From an uncultured Collinsella sp. (lineage in GTDB: Bacteria > Actinomycetota > Coriobacteriia > Coriobacteriales > Coriobacteriaceae), in the NCBI GenBank assembly GCA_959020715.1, contig CAUESV010000011.1, positions 8,683-72,682 on the forward strand: 64,000 nucleotides of DNA, written 5' to 3'. Under the pieces are notes generated by a model. It was not told the origin of the DNA. It made no database searches and saw nothing but the letters and a program-made list of their open reading frames with translations. Both the position numbers and the translations under genes were made by a program. Every line of letters begins with the position of its first letter. Within the stretch, counting starts at the first letter, position 1. Shown piece by piece: positions 53,534 to 61,646 of this stretch.

Positions 53534-53577
53534 CAGATAAAACCTGCCAAAATAAACCTGTCCCTTTTTGGCAGGTT
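53534..53577 (-). repeat. CCTGCCAAAA-type hairpin repeat (copy 4 of 4)
   Basis: On the minus strand it matches copy 3 at nearly every base, including the trailing TTTATCTGGCC. It overlaps the TAA stop of the minus-strand carD gene. Confidence 0.88.
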
Positions 53578-54061
53578 AGTTGAGGGCGGCTTGGGCTAGG
53601 CGGGCTTCGGCGGCCTCCTCGGTGACGCCAAGGGCCACGGCGAACTCCTCGATGGAGCGGCGTTTGGCTTCCTTGAGTACGCGCATGTAGTAGGAGCTGG
53701 GTTTTTTATCAGCTTCCTCGGCCTGGCGAATGCGGTGCATCATGGTCTTTGCCACGCGGACCGTCTCGGGCGCGCCCAGCTTGAGCTGCTGCTTAAAGTG
53801 TGTCTCCTCAAGTGAGCTGTTGCGCTCGGTAAAGGTGTCGCACTCCAGCTCGTCATAGTGGCTCAGCAGGTGCTCGGCATCTTGCTGAGAGATGGCGGCG
53901 TGCAGACGGTCGGCCTGCGCCACGGGGTACATGAGGATCGTCTGCGCATGTCCCTGCTTGGTCTCGAGCAGCAGCATGGGCTGCGGTGTGTCGTCCCTAA
54001 AACCGACGACGGTGCAGACTCCCTGGCCCGGATGAATGACGTGTTGACCGATTGAGAACAT
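53576..54061 (-). CDS. CarD family transcriptional regulator
   Basis: A 161-residue RNA-polymerase-binding regulator. The N-terminal CarD/TRCF RNAP-interaction domain reads FSIGQHVIHPGQGVCTVVG, and the helical DNA-binding part contains LKEAKRRSIEEFAVALGVTEEAAE. In actinobacteria CarD stabilises open promoter complexes, notably at rRNA genes. Length is typical. GGAGGTAGC precedes the ATG; an ATACG/CGTAT inverted repeat lies at 54077-54092. Confidence 0.9.
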   Translation of the reverse strand: MFSIGQHVIHPGQGVCTVVGFRDDTPQPMLLLETKQGHAQTILMYPVAQADRLHAAISQQDAEHLLSHYDELECDTFTERNSSLEETHFKQQLKLGAPETVRVAKTMMHRIRQAEEADKKPSSYYMRVLKEAKRRSIEEFAVALGVTEEAAEARLAQAALN

Positions 54062-54403
54062 GCTACCTCCAACTTATACGAATTTACGTATGTCTAGAAT
54101 AACACGCTGACGTGCGCAAACCCGTACTTTATGCAGGAAAAGCACACAACTCTGATAGGTAAGAGTATTCGATAACAGACGCAGCTCATTCACACCTTTA
54201 TGCATTTTCAACGCCTGCATAATCTGCAGGCAGACCGGCATCTTTGAGTGACTCCATACAAGCTGTAGTCATTTTTGTGCATATGCAATATCTATTAGCT
54301 TTACCCTGCGACAGTGTGCGTCGCTTGTGATAGAGTGCTACAAACTCTGGCTTTTGCCCTACGAGTGACCAAGAGCTCGGGGGCTTTAACACAAGGAGGA
54401 TCT
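54062..54403. other. divergent intergenic region carD / argS
   Basis: No gene seen in 342 nt. It is A+T-richer than its flanks and holds a CCTGC/GCAGG inverted repeat near 54216-54232. Both promoters must lie here, but I could not place them with confidence. No T-box signature was found before argS. Confidence 0.5.
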
Positions 54404-56257
54404 ATGCCCGAGAAGATTGAAGAGCTGGTACGCGCTGCGCTTGCTGCGGCCCAGGAGGCCGGCGACCTTTCCGCATTTGAACTTGACGATTGCGCCATCG
54501 AGCGACCGGCTGACACTTCTCATGGCGAGTGGACCTCCACCATGGCCCTGAAGTCCGCCAAGCTGGCCCACTGCGCCCCGCGCAAGATTGCCGAGGCCGT
54601 CGTTGCCCATATGCCCGAGGATCCCGCAATCGAGAAGGTCGAGATCGCCGGTCCTGGCTTCATCAACTTCTACCTCTCCGTTGCCGTCAAGAATGCCATC
54701 TTTGGCGAGGCCCGCGAGAAGGGTATGGACTTCGCTAAGTCCAACGTCGGTGGTGGCCTGAAGACTCAGGTCGAGTTCGTCTCCGCCAACCCCGTCGGCC
54801 CCATGCACATCGGTCATGGCCGCTGGGCCGCGCTGGGCGACTCCCTCTGCCGCGTTATGGACCACGCCGGTTACGACATCCAGCGTGAGTTCTACATCAA
54901 CGACCACGGCTCTCAGATGAACACCTTCGGCAACTCCATCAGCACGCGCTATATGCAGCTTGCCGACATCATCGCCAAGCAGGGCGTGGATATCGACGAG
55001 GCTCACAAGCTGCTGATCGCCGACCGCGATGCCTTTGTCGCCGACGAGAACGACGAGCACCCCGAGACCCATCCGTATCAGGACAACTTTGCCGAGACTC
55101 TGGGCAAGGACTCCTACGGCGGCGACTATATCATCGACGAGGCTGCCGAGTTCTGGCGCACCGACGGCGACAAGTGGGTCGAGGCCGATCCGCAGGAGCG
55201 CATGGAGAGCTTCCGTGAGCGCGGCTACGTGAAGATGGTCGACAACATGCGCGACCTCTGCCACGCCGTTAACTGCGACTTCGACCGCTGGTACTCCGAG
55301 CGCTCGCTGTACGTGAAGGACACCGAGGGCGAGACCGCCGGCACTTCCGCCGTCGACCGCGCTTTTGAGAAGCTCGACAAGATGGGCTACCTCTACACCA
55401 AGGACGGCGCCCTGTGGTTCCGCTCCACCGATCTGGGCGACGACAAGGACCGCGTCCTGATCAAGTCCGACGGCGAGTACACCTACTTCGCCTCCGACGT
55501 CGCCTATCACTGGGACAAGTTCCAGCGCGTCGATCACGTCATCGACATTTGGGGTGCCGACCACCACGGCTACATCGAGCGCGTCCGCTGCGTCTGCGAC
55601 GCTCTTGGTTATCCCGGCAAGTTCGAGGTTCTGCTGGGCCAGCTCGTCAACCTGCTGCGCAACGGCAAGCCCGTCCGTATGTCCAAGCGCAAGGGCACCA
55701 TGGTGACCCTGCAGGAGCTCGTCGACGAGGTCGGCTCCGATGCCGCTCGCTACACGCTCATCTCCAAGAGCTCCAACCAGATGGTCGACTTCGACATCGA
55801 GGCCGTTAAGAAGCGCGACAACTCCAACCCGGTCTATTACGTGCAGTATGCTCACGCCCGCGTGTGCTCCATCCTGCGCCGTGCCGCCGACGTAACGCCT
55901 GAGCAGGCCGACGAGATGGGCATGAAGGCCGTTGCCGCCAAGGCCATCGGTGAGAACGTCGATTACTCGCTGCTGACCGACCCGACCGAGCTCGCCCTTT
56001 CGCGCAAGCTCAACGAGCTCACCGACCTGATCGCCAGCTGCGCTCGCGATCGCGCTCCGTTCCGTCTGACCCACTTTGCCGAGGAACTCGCCGGTGACTT
56101 CCACAGCTTCTACGCTGCCTGCCAGGTGCTGCCGAGCGAGGGTCGTCCCGTCGACCCCGAGCTTTCGCGTGCCCGTCTGGCCGCTTGCGACGCTGTCCGC
56201 GTGACGCTCGCCCTGGTGCTCACCCTCGTTGGCGTTTCCGCGCCCGAGCAGATGTAA
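54404..56257 (+). CDS. argS: arginyl-tRNA synthetase
   Basis: A 617-residue class I synthetase. HIGH appears in ANPVGPMHIGHGRWAALGD, and the KMSKS-like motif as MSKRKGTMVTLQELV. The C-terminal anticodon-binding domain (DALR type) spans about 510-617. It includes an acidic insertion (about 200-290, ENDEHPETHPYQD). The ATG follows CAAGGAGGATCT. A strong terminator follows the stop. Confidence 0.95.
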   Translation: MPEKIEELVRAALAAAQEAGDLSAFELDDCAIERPADTSHGEWTSTMALKSAKLAHCAPRKIAEAVVAHMPEDPAIEKVEIAGPGFINFYLSVAVKNAIFGEAREKGMDFAKSNVGGGLKTQVEFVSANPVGPMHIGHGRWAALGDSLCRVMDHAGYDIQREFYINDHGSQMNTFGNSISTRYMQLADIIAKQGVDIDEAHKLLIADRDAFVADENDEHPETHPYQDNFAETLGKDSYGGDYIIDEAAEFWRTDGDKWVEADPQERMESFRERGYVKMVDNMRDLCHAVNCDFDRWYSERSLYVKDTEGETAGTSAVDRAFEKLDKMGYLYTKDGALWFRSTDLGDDKDRVLIKSDGEYTYFASDVAYHWDKFQRVDHVIDIWGADHHGYIERVRCVCDALGYPGKFEVLLGQLVNLLRNGKPVRMSKRKGTMVTLQELVDEVGSDAARYTLISKSSNQMVDFDIEAVKKRDNSNPVYYVQYAHARVCSILRRAADVTPEQADEMGMKAVAAKAIGENVDYSLLTDPTELALSRKLNELTDLIASCARDRAPFRLTHFAEELAGDFHSFYAACQVLPSEGRPVDPELSRARLAACDAVRVTLALVLTLVGVSAPEQM

Positions 56258-56304
56258 TCTGCGGGTCATTTGACCGTGTAGGTTTGGTTTAACTGAGCCC
56301 TATA

Positions 56305-56337
56305 AGCCCGATCTCCTACGGAGGTCGGGCTTTTTTC
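56305..56337 (+). terminator. argS terminator
   Basis: AGCCCGATCTCC pairs with GGAGGTCGGGCT and is followed by TTTTTTCG, 47 nt after the argS stop. Confidence 0.92.
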
Positions 56338-56382
56338 GCAAACGCCGACGTATTGATGAATTTGGAACTGCTGGAAATGCGA

Positions 56383-56530
56383 AACTATGCCGGTTTACTA
56401 CGATGAATTGAGGAATTCTAACCACGCCGGCTTTTTGCTAAAAAGTGCAAGGCATCTACCTGCGGTTTTAGTTCAACAAGTTTCGGAGTGGTCGCGGTTG
56501 AGCGATTCATCGTAGTAAACCGCCATAGTT
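56383..56530. repeat. 148-nt element with 26-bp terminal inverted repeats
   Basis: AACTATGCCGGTTTACTACG with ATGAAT (left) and ATTCATCGTAGTAAACCGCC with ATAGTT (right) match in 25 of 26 positions. The interior of about 96 nt is non-coding. It sits in the 530-nt gap between argS and rho. MITE-like. Confidence 0.8.
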
Positions 56531-56567
56531 TTGGCGGAGGCAGTCAGATTTGTGGGTGGCAAACAAA

Positions 56568-56611
56568 GAGTGTCCCTTTTGACTAGTCGTTTAAGAACGT
56601 CCCCCCAATGA
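56568..56611. repeat. GACTAGTCGTTTAAGAACGTCCC repeat
   Basis: GACTAGTCGTTTAAGAACGT followed by CCCC and CAATGACT also occurs in the cluster at 35680-35815. A promoter-like TTGCAG-N16-TACACT lies just after it (56616-56643), possibly for rho. Confidence 0.7.
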
Positions 56612-56787
56612 CTAAGTTGCAGGTGGCGGCGGTTGTGTTACACTAACGCTGCGTAGTTGACGCAATCATCTCGATACAGATCAATGATGTCCGTCGTTTT
56701 GAACGGAACTAGACTGTTTAGCCGCCCTGAAGGTTTATGCAGGGAGCATGTGATCACAGGGCTTGAAAAGAAAGTTGAGCAAACACT

Positions 56788-59361
56788 GTGTCTGATCAAC
56801 AGCAAGAAAACGAAGTAACGACGACGCAGGCCGCTCCCGCTGCACCGGTTGCGTCGGACCAGGTCGCGGCGCCCGCGCAAGCCTCGGCTCCTGAGACGCC
56901 TAAGGCTGCTTCGACGCCTATGCCTGTAGCGGCTGAGAAGGCCGTGCCTGCAACTGGTGAGGAGGCTGCTCCGGCAAAGCCCAAGCGCACGCGCCGCACG
57001 GCCAAGCCTGCCGCTGACGGCGAGGAGGTCACCAAGCCAAAGCGCCGTACCACGCGCACGACGCGCGCCGGGCTCACCGTTGCAGCTGACTCCTCGGCGC
57101 CGATTTCCGATGAGGTCGCGCAGGCACGTGCGTTGGCGCAGATTAGCGAGGCTCAGGTGGTGCGCGCCCGCCGTCGTGCTGCCGAGCGCGAGGCCGCGGC
57201 TCTGACCGAGCTTGCAGCTCCGTCTGTGCCCGAGACGCCTGCCGCCACCGAGACTCCTGTCGCCGACCAGCCGACCGAGAAGCCGGTACCGCGTACACGC
57301 CGTCGCACGGCTGCTAAGGCCGAGCAGGTTGCTGAACAGGTAACCCCCGAGCTCACTGAGGCTTCGGTCCGTTCCGCGGCAGGGGAGGGCACATCGCCTG
57401 TTGAGCCCGCTGCGCCTGTCGAGGCCAGCGAAGTTTCCGTTGTCGATCCGGCTTTGCGCCCGCACCGTCGCGGTCGCAAGCCCAAGGCCTTTGTCGAGGC
57501 CGAGAAGGCCGCAGCCGCAGCCGCCGCCGCTCGGGATGCTGCGGCGACTGCCAAGTCCTCAACTGCTGCCGATGCACCCGTCCAGGATGCCACGACTTCC
57601 GAGGCCGTTTCTGCCGATGCCGAGCCCGCCGACGTCCGTCCCGGTCGCAGCCGTCGCACTGCTGCTAAGCGCACGTCCAAGGCTAAGGCTGCCAAGAAGG
57701 GTGCGTCCGAGGATTCCGCCGAGACGACCGCCGATGCATCGACTAATGCCGTCGAGCCCCAGGACGTCGAACAGCCTGCATCCGAGAAGCCCAAGCGCGG
57801 TCGCAAGAAGTCCGTTAAGGCCAAGGCCGCCGAGCAGCATGCTGATGTCGAAGCGCAGGTTGATTCTGGCGCCGAGGCCAATGACGCCGCTGCGGCCAAT
57901 GTTGACACCACCGCAACCGATGGTGCCGCCCCCGCCGAGGGCGAAGACGGCGCTCGCCCCAACCGTCGCCAGCACAAGCGCAACGAGGAGCGCAACGAGC
58001 GCAAGGACGAGCGCAACAACGACCGTCGCAACCGCCAGCGCGATCGCAAGCAACGCAACAAGGAGCGTAATGCCGCTCCCACCGAGCCCACGCTTTCGCG
58101 CGAGGAGCTCGCTGCCATGAAGGTCGCCGAACTTCGCGAGAAGGCCAAGGAGTTCGAGATCGAGACGACCGGCAAGAAGAAAGCCGAGCTCGTCGAGGAG
58201 ATCTACGTCACCGCCGCGAAGGCCGAGGGCTTCCGCGACATCAAGGGCATTCTGCAGATTCGCCCGGACAGCTCCGGCATCATCCACGCCCATGGCTACA
58301 TGAAGTCCAACGACGACGCCTTCGTGCCCGCCTACCTCATCCGCTCCGCGCGCCTGCGCACGGGCGACGTCATCGAGGGCTCGCTGCGTCCTTCGCGCGG
58401 CGGCGACAAGCGCGCCGGCCTCGCCAAAATCACGACCGTCAACGGTCTGGACCCCGAGCAGATTCGCAACCGTCCCAAGTTCGGCGACCTCACCCCGGTC
58501 TATCCCAATGAGCCGCTGCGCATGGAGCACGGCAAGGATTCCATCACCGGTCGCGCCATCGACATCGTGTCGCCGATTGGCAAGGGCCAGCGCGGCCTGA
58601 TCGTGTCCCCGCCCAAGGCCGGCAAGACCACGATCCTCAAGAAGATCTGCCAGTCCATCTCGATTAACAACCCCGAGGTGCACCTCATCTGCCTGCTCGT
58701 CGACGAGCGCCCCGAAGAGGTCACCGATATGCAGCGTTCCATCAAGGGTGAGGTTGTGGCGTCGACCTTCGATATGCCTGCCGACAACCACACCCGCGTG
58801 GCTGAGCTCGTCATCGAGCGCGCCAAGCGCATTGTTGAGCTGGGTGGCGACGTCGTGGTGGTGCTCGACTCCATCACGCGCCTCGCCCGCGCTTACAACT
58901 TGGCGGCGCCCGCCTCGGGCCGCATCCTTTCGGGCGGCGTCGATTCGGCGGCCCTGTATCCGCCCAAGCGCTTCCTGGGTGCAGCCCGCAATATCGAGAA
59001 CGGTGGCTCGCTCACCATCCTGGCCTCTGCCCTCATCGACACCGGTTCCAAGATGGACGAGGTCATCTTTGAGGAGTTCAAAGGCACCGGCAACATGGAG
59101 CTTAAGCTCGACCGCGACCTGGCCGACCGCCGCATCTTCCCGGCTATCGACCCCGTTGCCTCCGGTACGCGTAACGAGGACCTGTTGGTCGACGAGCAGA
59201 TGCGTCCGTTTGTCTTTGGTCTGCGTCGCATTCTTGCCGGCATGAACAATACCGAGCGTGCGGCGGCGTCGTTTATCAAGGGTCTGAAGGGCACCAACAC
59301 CAACCAGGAGTTCCTGGTGCGTTCGGCCAAAAAACACAGCGACTACGAGCAGACGTTCTAG
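56788..59361 (+). CDS. rho: transcription termination factor Rho with long N-terminal extension
   Basis: An 857-residue Rho, about twice the usual length. The catalytic core begins near residue 435 with the Rho_N domain (LSREELAAMKVAELREKAKE), then the RNA-binding cold-shock fold, Walker A SPPKAGKTT (about 608), Walker B VVVLDSITRL and Q-loop region. Residues 1-434 are low-complexity Ala/Pro/Glu first, then Lys/Arg-rich (KRTRRTAK, RRNRQRDRKQR). Such insertions occur in actinobacterial Rho and bind RNA; this one is very large. It uses a GTG start. No transmembrane or known domain lies in the extension. Confidence 0.93.
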   Translation: MSDQQQENEVTTTQAAPAAPVASDQVAAPAQASAPETPKAASTPMPVAAEKAVPATGEEAAPAKPKRTRRTAKPAADGEEVTKPKRRTTRTTRAGLTVAADSSAPISDEVAQARALAQISEAQVVRARRRAAEREAAALTELAAPSVPETPAATETPVADQPTEKPVPRTRRRTAAKAEQVAEQVTPELTEASVRSAAGEGTSPVEPAAPVEASEVSVVDPALRPHRRGRKPKAFVEAEKAAAAAAAARDAAATAKSSTAADAPVQDATTSEAVSADAEPADVRPGRSRRTAAKRTSKAKAAKKGASEDSAETTADASTNAVEPQDVEQPASEKPKRGRKKSVKAKAAEQHADVEAQVDSGAEANDAAAANVDTTATDGAAPAEGEDGARPNRRQHKRNEERNERKDERNNDRRNRQRDRKQRNKERNAAPTEPTLSREELAAMKVAELREKAKEFEIETTGKKKAELVEEIYVTAAKAEGFRDIKGILQIRPDSSGIIHAHGYMKSNDDAFVPAYLIRSARLRTGDVIEGSLRPSRGGDKRAGLAKITTVNGLDPEQIRNRPKFGDLTPVYPNEPLRMEHGKDSITGRAIDIVSPIGKGQRGLIVSPPKAGKTTILKKICQSISINNPEVHLICLLVDERPEEVTDMQRSIKGEVVASTFDMPADNHTRVAELVIERAKRIVELGGDVVVVLDSITRLARAYNLAAPASGRILSGGVDSAALYPPKRFLGAARNIENGGSLTILASALIDTGSKMDEVIFEEFKGTGNMELKLDRDLADRRIFPAIDPVASGTRNEDLLVDEQMRPFVFGLRRILAGMNNTERAAASFIKGLKGTNTNQEFLVRSAKKHSDYEQTF

Positions 59362-59674
59362 GTTGTCATCCGCGCGCAGCGATAGTCATCAATGCGATAA
59401 AGGGTCGGGGCTTTGAGCCTCGGCCCTTTTCCATAACGCCGCTCCGCGCTTATTTTTGACTGTAAGACCGACGAACAGCAGGTTTCCCGTTTCAATCCGA
59501 CATCGTCGCTTGCAATCGGCAGGGCGGTTTCGCATAATAGCTTTTAAGCTTCGCGACGGAAAACGCAGATGAAACGAACCATATACCGTTGCTTTGGGGC
59601 ATAGCCCCGCTTCATCTTCTCTCGCGCAGCCAACTGAATGATGCGATTTGGGTGCTGGAAGATGGGGAGAGCTC
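59362..59674 (+). other. intergenic region after rho
   Basis: No gene supported. It holds the rho terminator (listed) and an A+T-richer remainder that should contain the promoter of the next gene; the ATG at 59675 follows GGGGAGAGC. Confidence 0.45.
59399..59430 (+). terminator. rho terminator
   Basis: AAAGGGTCGGGGCT pairs with AGCCTCGGCCCTTTT around TTG; the T-run is part of the 3' arm. It lies 38 nt after the rho stop. Confidence 0.85.
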
Positions 59675-61075
59675 ATGGCTTCTTCTGATGCAACACAACG
59701 AGCAGTCCTTGCCGGACTTTCGTGCGGGATCGGCCTTGCCGCTCCCGTGGTTATGTATGCCGCGACGCTGCCGTTTTCGTCGGTGAACGAGACGGTCGTG
59801 GCGGGTGCAGTTCCCTTCGCCGTGGGCGCGGTGGCGGGCGTGGGTATCTATGCCGCCTCGCTGGGTATCTCCGAGTATCGTGCGCAGCGTGAAGAGCGTC
59901 TGTTCCAGCCCGATGCCATGGGCGGTGCCGCCAATCTCAATCAGCATCAAAGCGAGTTCAAGACCGCCTCGATTCCAGCTCAGCAACAGGATGCGATTCC
60001 GTACGCTGCGGCTTCTGCTTCTCAGGCTCAGTCGGAGCAGTCTACCTCGGCATTCCTTTCCGGCCTGACTGGTGCGTTCCAGCGCCGTCATGCCGACGAT
60101 GGTGTTCCTACCATTGCTCGTGCCGCAGATGCTATGGACGAGGCCGAGGCTTGGTCCATGATCGACAGCATGCTCGACGACGATTCGCCGGTTAGCTGCG
60201 ACCCTGCGCGCTCGCGCGACGTCTATCAAGTCGCCATCGACGAGCTCGCCAACGGCGGGCAGACCGGCTCCTCCAATCGCGACGACATCGCCGCCGCGGC
60301 GCGTGCCGTGTCGGGCTCCCAGGCCGCCCCTGCGGGCAGCACGGCGGCTTTTGTGGCACTCGTTGCCAACGCGGCAGCCAATAACGCCTACAGCGCTACC
60401 TCGGCGGACGCGAACGTTTCTGCCGATAATTCGTACGTTGATGAAGCCATGACCGCGGACGAGGAGGCCGTTGCCGCCCGCCGTGCCGCCGAAAGCTCGC
60501 TTTGGGGCGCTCCTGCCCAGCAGCAGGCAGCTGAGGCTGCGCCGTACAACGCAAACCTCGCCAGCATGCCTATCATTTCCGGTGCCGCGGACATCGATCT
60601 CGATGACCTCGATGAGCCTGCAGCCATCACCGCATCGATTGATGCCCAAGATCGCATCGACACCGGCGACCTTCCGGACGCCTCGCTCGAGGTTGATGTC
60701 CCCGTGGCCGATTACTCGGGCCACGAGGACATGTGGGCCGCCGCCACCGCGATTCTGGATGAGATTGACGAGCCTGCTCCTGTTGCAGCCCCCGCTCCCG
60801 TCGCTGCCTCTCAGCCTGCTGCCCCCGCCTATGTCGGCCGTCACAGCGCTGTGTTCCCCGAGGATACCGTCCGTATCTCGCGCGAGAGCATCGAGCGAGC
60901 CGAGGCTATTGCCGCCGGCATTATGGAAAATCGTCGTCACGAGCGCGTCAATCAGATCCTCGAGGAAGAGATCGAGCGCCTGCAGTCCTCTACCGCCAAG
61001 CGTACGGGCCGTGCCTATCTGAGCGTTATCGAGGGCGGTACCGCCAGCTTCGCGCCGCTCCGCGCGGAGGCATAA
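59675..61075 (+). CDS. membrane-anchored Ala-rich protein of unknown function
   Basis: A 466-residue protein I do not recognise. Two hydrophobic segments (about 9-29 and 37-60, VLAGLSCGIGLAAPVVMYAA and PFAVGAVAGVGIYAASL) are followed by a long soluble part rich in Ala, Asp and Ser with few predicted folded stretches. Near the C-terminus an amphipathic helical segment occurs (SIERAEAIAAGIMENRRHER...ILEEEIERLQ). A VanZ-like gene starts 7 nt after it. The composition suggests a disordered cell-envelope or division-linked scaffold, but this is a guess. Confidence 0.7.
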   Translation: MASSDATQRAVLAGLSCGIGLAAPVVMYAATLPFSSVNETVVAGAVPFAVGAVAGVGIYAASLGISEYRAQREERLFQPDAMGGAANLNQHQSEFKTASIPAQQQDAIPYAAASASQAQSEQSTSAFLSGLTGAFQRRHADDGVPTIARAADAMDEAEAWSMIDSMLDDDSPVSCDPARSRDVYQVAIDELANGGQTGSSNRDDIAAAARAVSGSQAAPAGSTAAFVALVANAAANNAYSATSADANVSADNSYVDEAMTADEEAVAARRAAESSLWGAPAQQQAAEAAPYNANLASMPIISGAADIDLDDLDEPAAITASIDAQDRIDTGDLPDASLEVDVPVADYSGHEDMWAAATAILDEIDEPAPVAAPAPVAASQPAAPAYVGRHSAVFPEDTVRISRESIERAEAIAAGIMENRRHERVNQILEEEIERLQSSTAKRTGRAYLSVIEGGTASFAPLRAEA

Positions 61076-61082
61076 CTTCTGC

Positions 61083-61532
61083 ATGGTTAAGATCAATCGA
61101 AACTGGGCGGTCGTGACCTGCCTGATGGCGCTCTTGATCTGGGGCAATTCGCTGGTTCCCGGCTCGGGGTCGGGCTCGCTGAGCCTAACGGTTATGGAAG
61201 CTATTCGCTGTTTCTTGCACGGTGTGGGACTTCCATATGAATGGGTGACCAACTTTGTTGTTCGCAAGTGCGCGCATTTTTCCGAGTATATGGTGCTCGG
61301 CATCCTGGCAACGCACGCCTTTGATTTTGAGGGCCGGCGCACCTTTGACGTGCTGCTGCCCACGGCGGTGTTCCTGCTGCTGATTCCCTCGATCGACGAG
61401 ACGATTCAGCTCTTTGTGCCGGGACGCGCCGGCATGATCACCGATGTGATGATCGACTGCTGTGGAGCGGCAACGGGCGTTGTGCTTCGATATCTCTTAC
61501 GGTGGCTGATGTGCGCCAAAAAAGCCGCCTAG
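61083..61532 (+). CDS. VanZ-like membrane protein
   Basis: A 149-residue protein with four membrane helices. VanZ-family landmarks are VRKCAHFSEYMVLG, PSIDETIQLFVPGRAGMITDVMIDCCGA. Relatives affect teicoplanin resistance in enterococci and are common in Gram-positives without a known role. It starts 7 nt after the previous gene, so the two are one transcript. Its stop codon lies in the 5' arm of a strong terminator. Confidence 0.88.
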   Translation: MVKINRNWAVVTCLMALLIWGNSLVPGSGSGSLSLTVMEAIRCFLHGVGLPYEWVTNFVVRKCAHFSEYMVLGILATHAFDFEGRRTFDVLLPTAVFLLLIPSIDETIQLFVPGRAGMITDVMIDCCGAATGVVLRYLLRWLMCAKKAA

Positions 61533-61565
61533 GACGTATTGTTTGGTCCTAGGCGGCCTTTTTTA
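61524..61565 (+). terminator. terminator overlapping the VanZ stop codon
   Basis: GCCGCCTAGGAC pairs with GTCCTAGGCGGC, followed by CTTTTTT. The TAG stop is inside the 5' arm. Confidence 0.92.
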
Positions 61566-61646
61566 TTTGAGGGGTTATATGAGGCGTGGTGGCGTCGTTC
61601 CGTAGGTTGGATTTGCCGAGCGCGCCACGCCCCGTGGGTGCGTCTG

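Noticed and set aside
54062..54403. T-box riboswitch before argS
   Set aside because: The conserved T-box antiterminator sequence and a terminator before the start codon are both missing.
57559..59337. 592-residue antisense frame over rho
   Set aside because: Antisense shadow; low-complexity translation and no ribosome-binding site.
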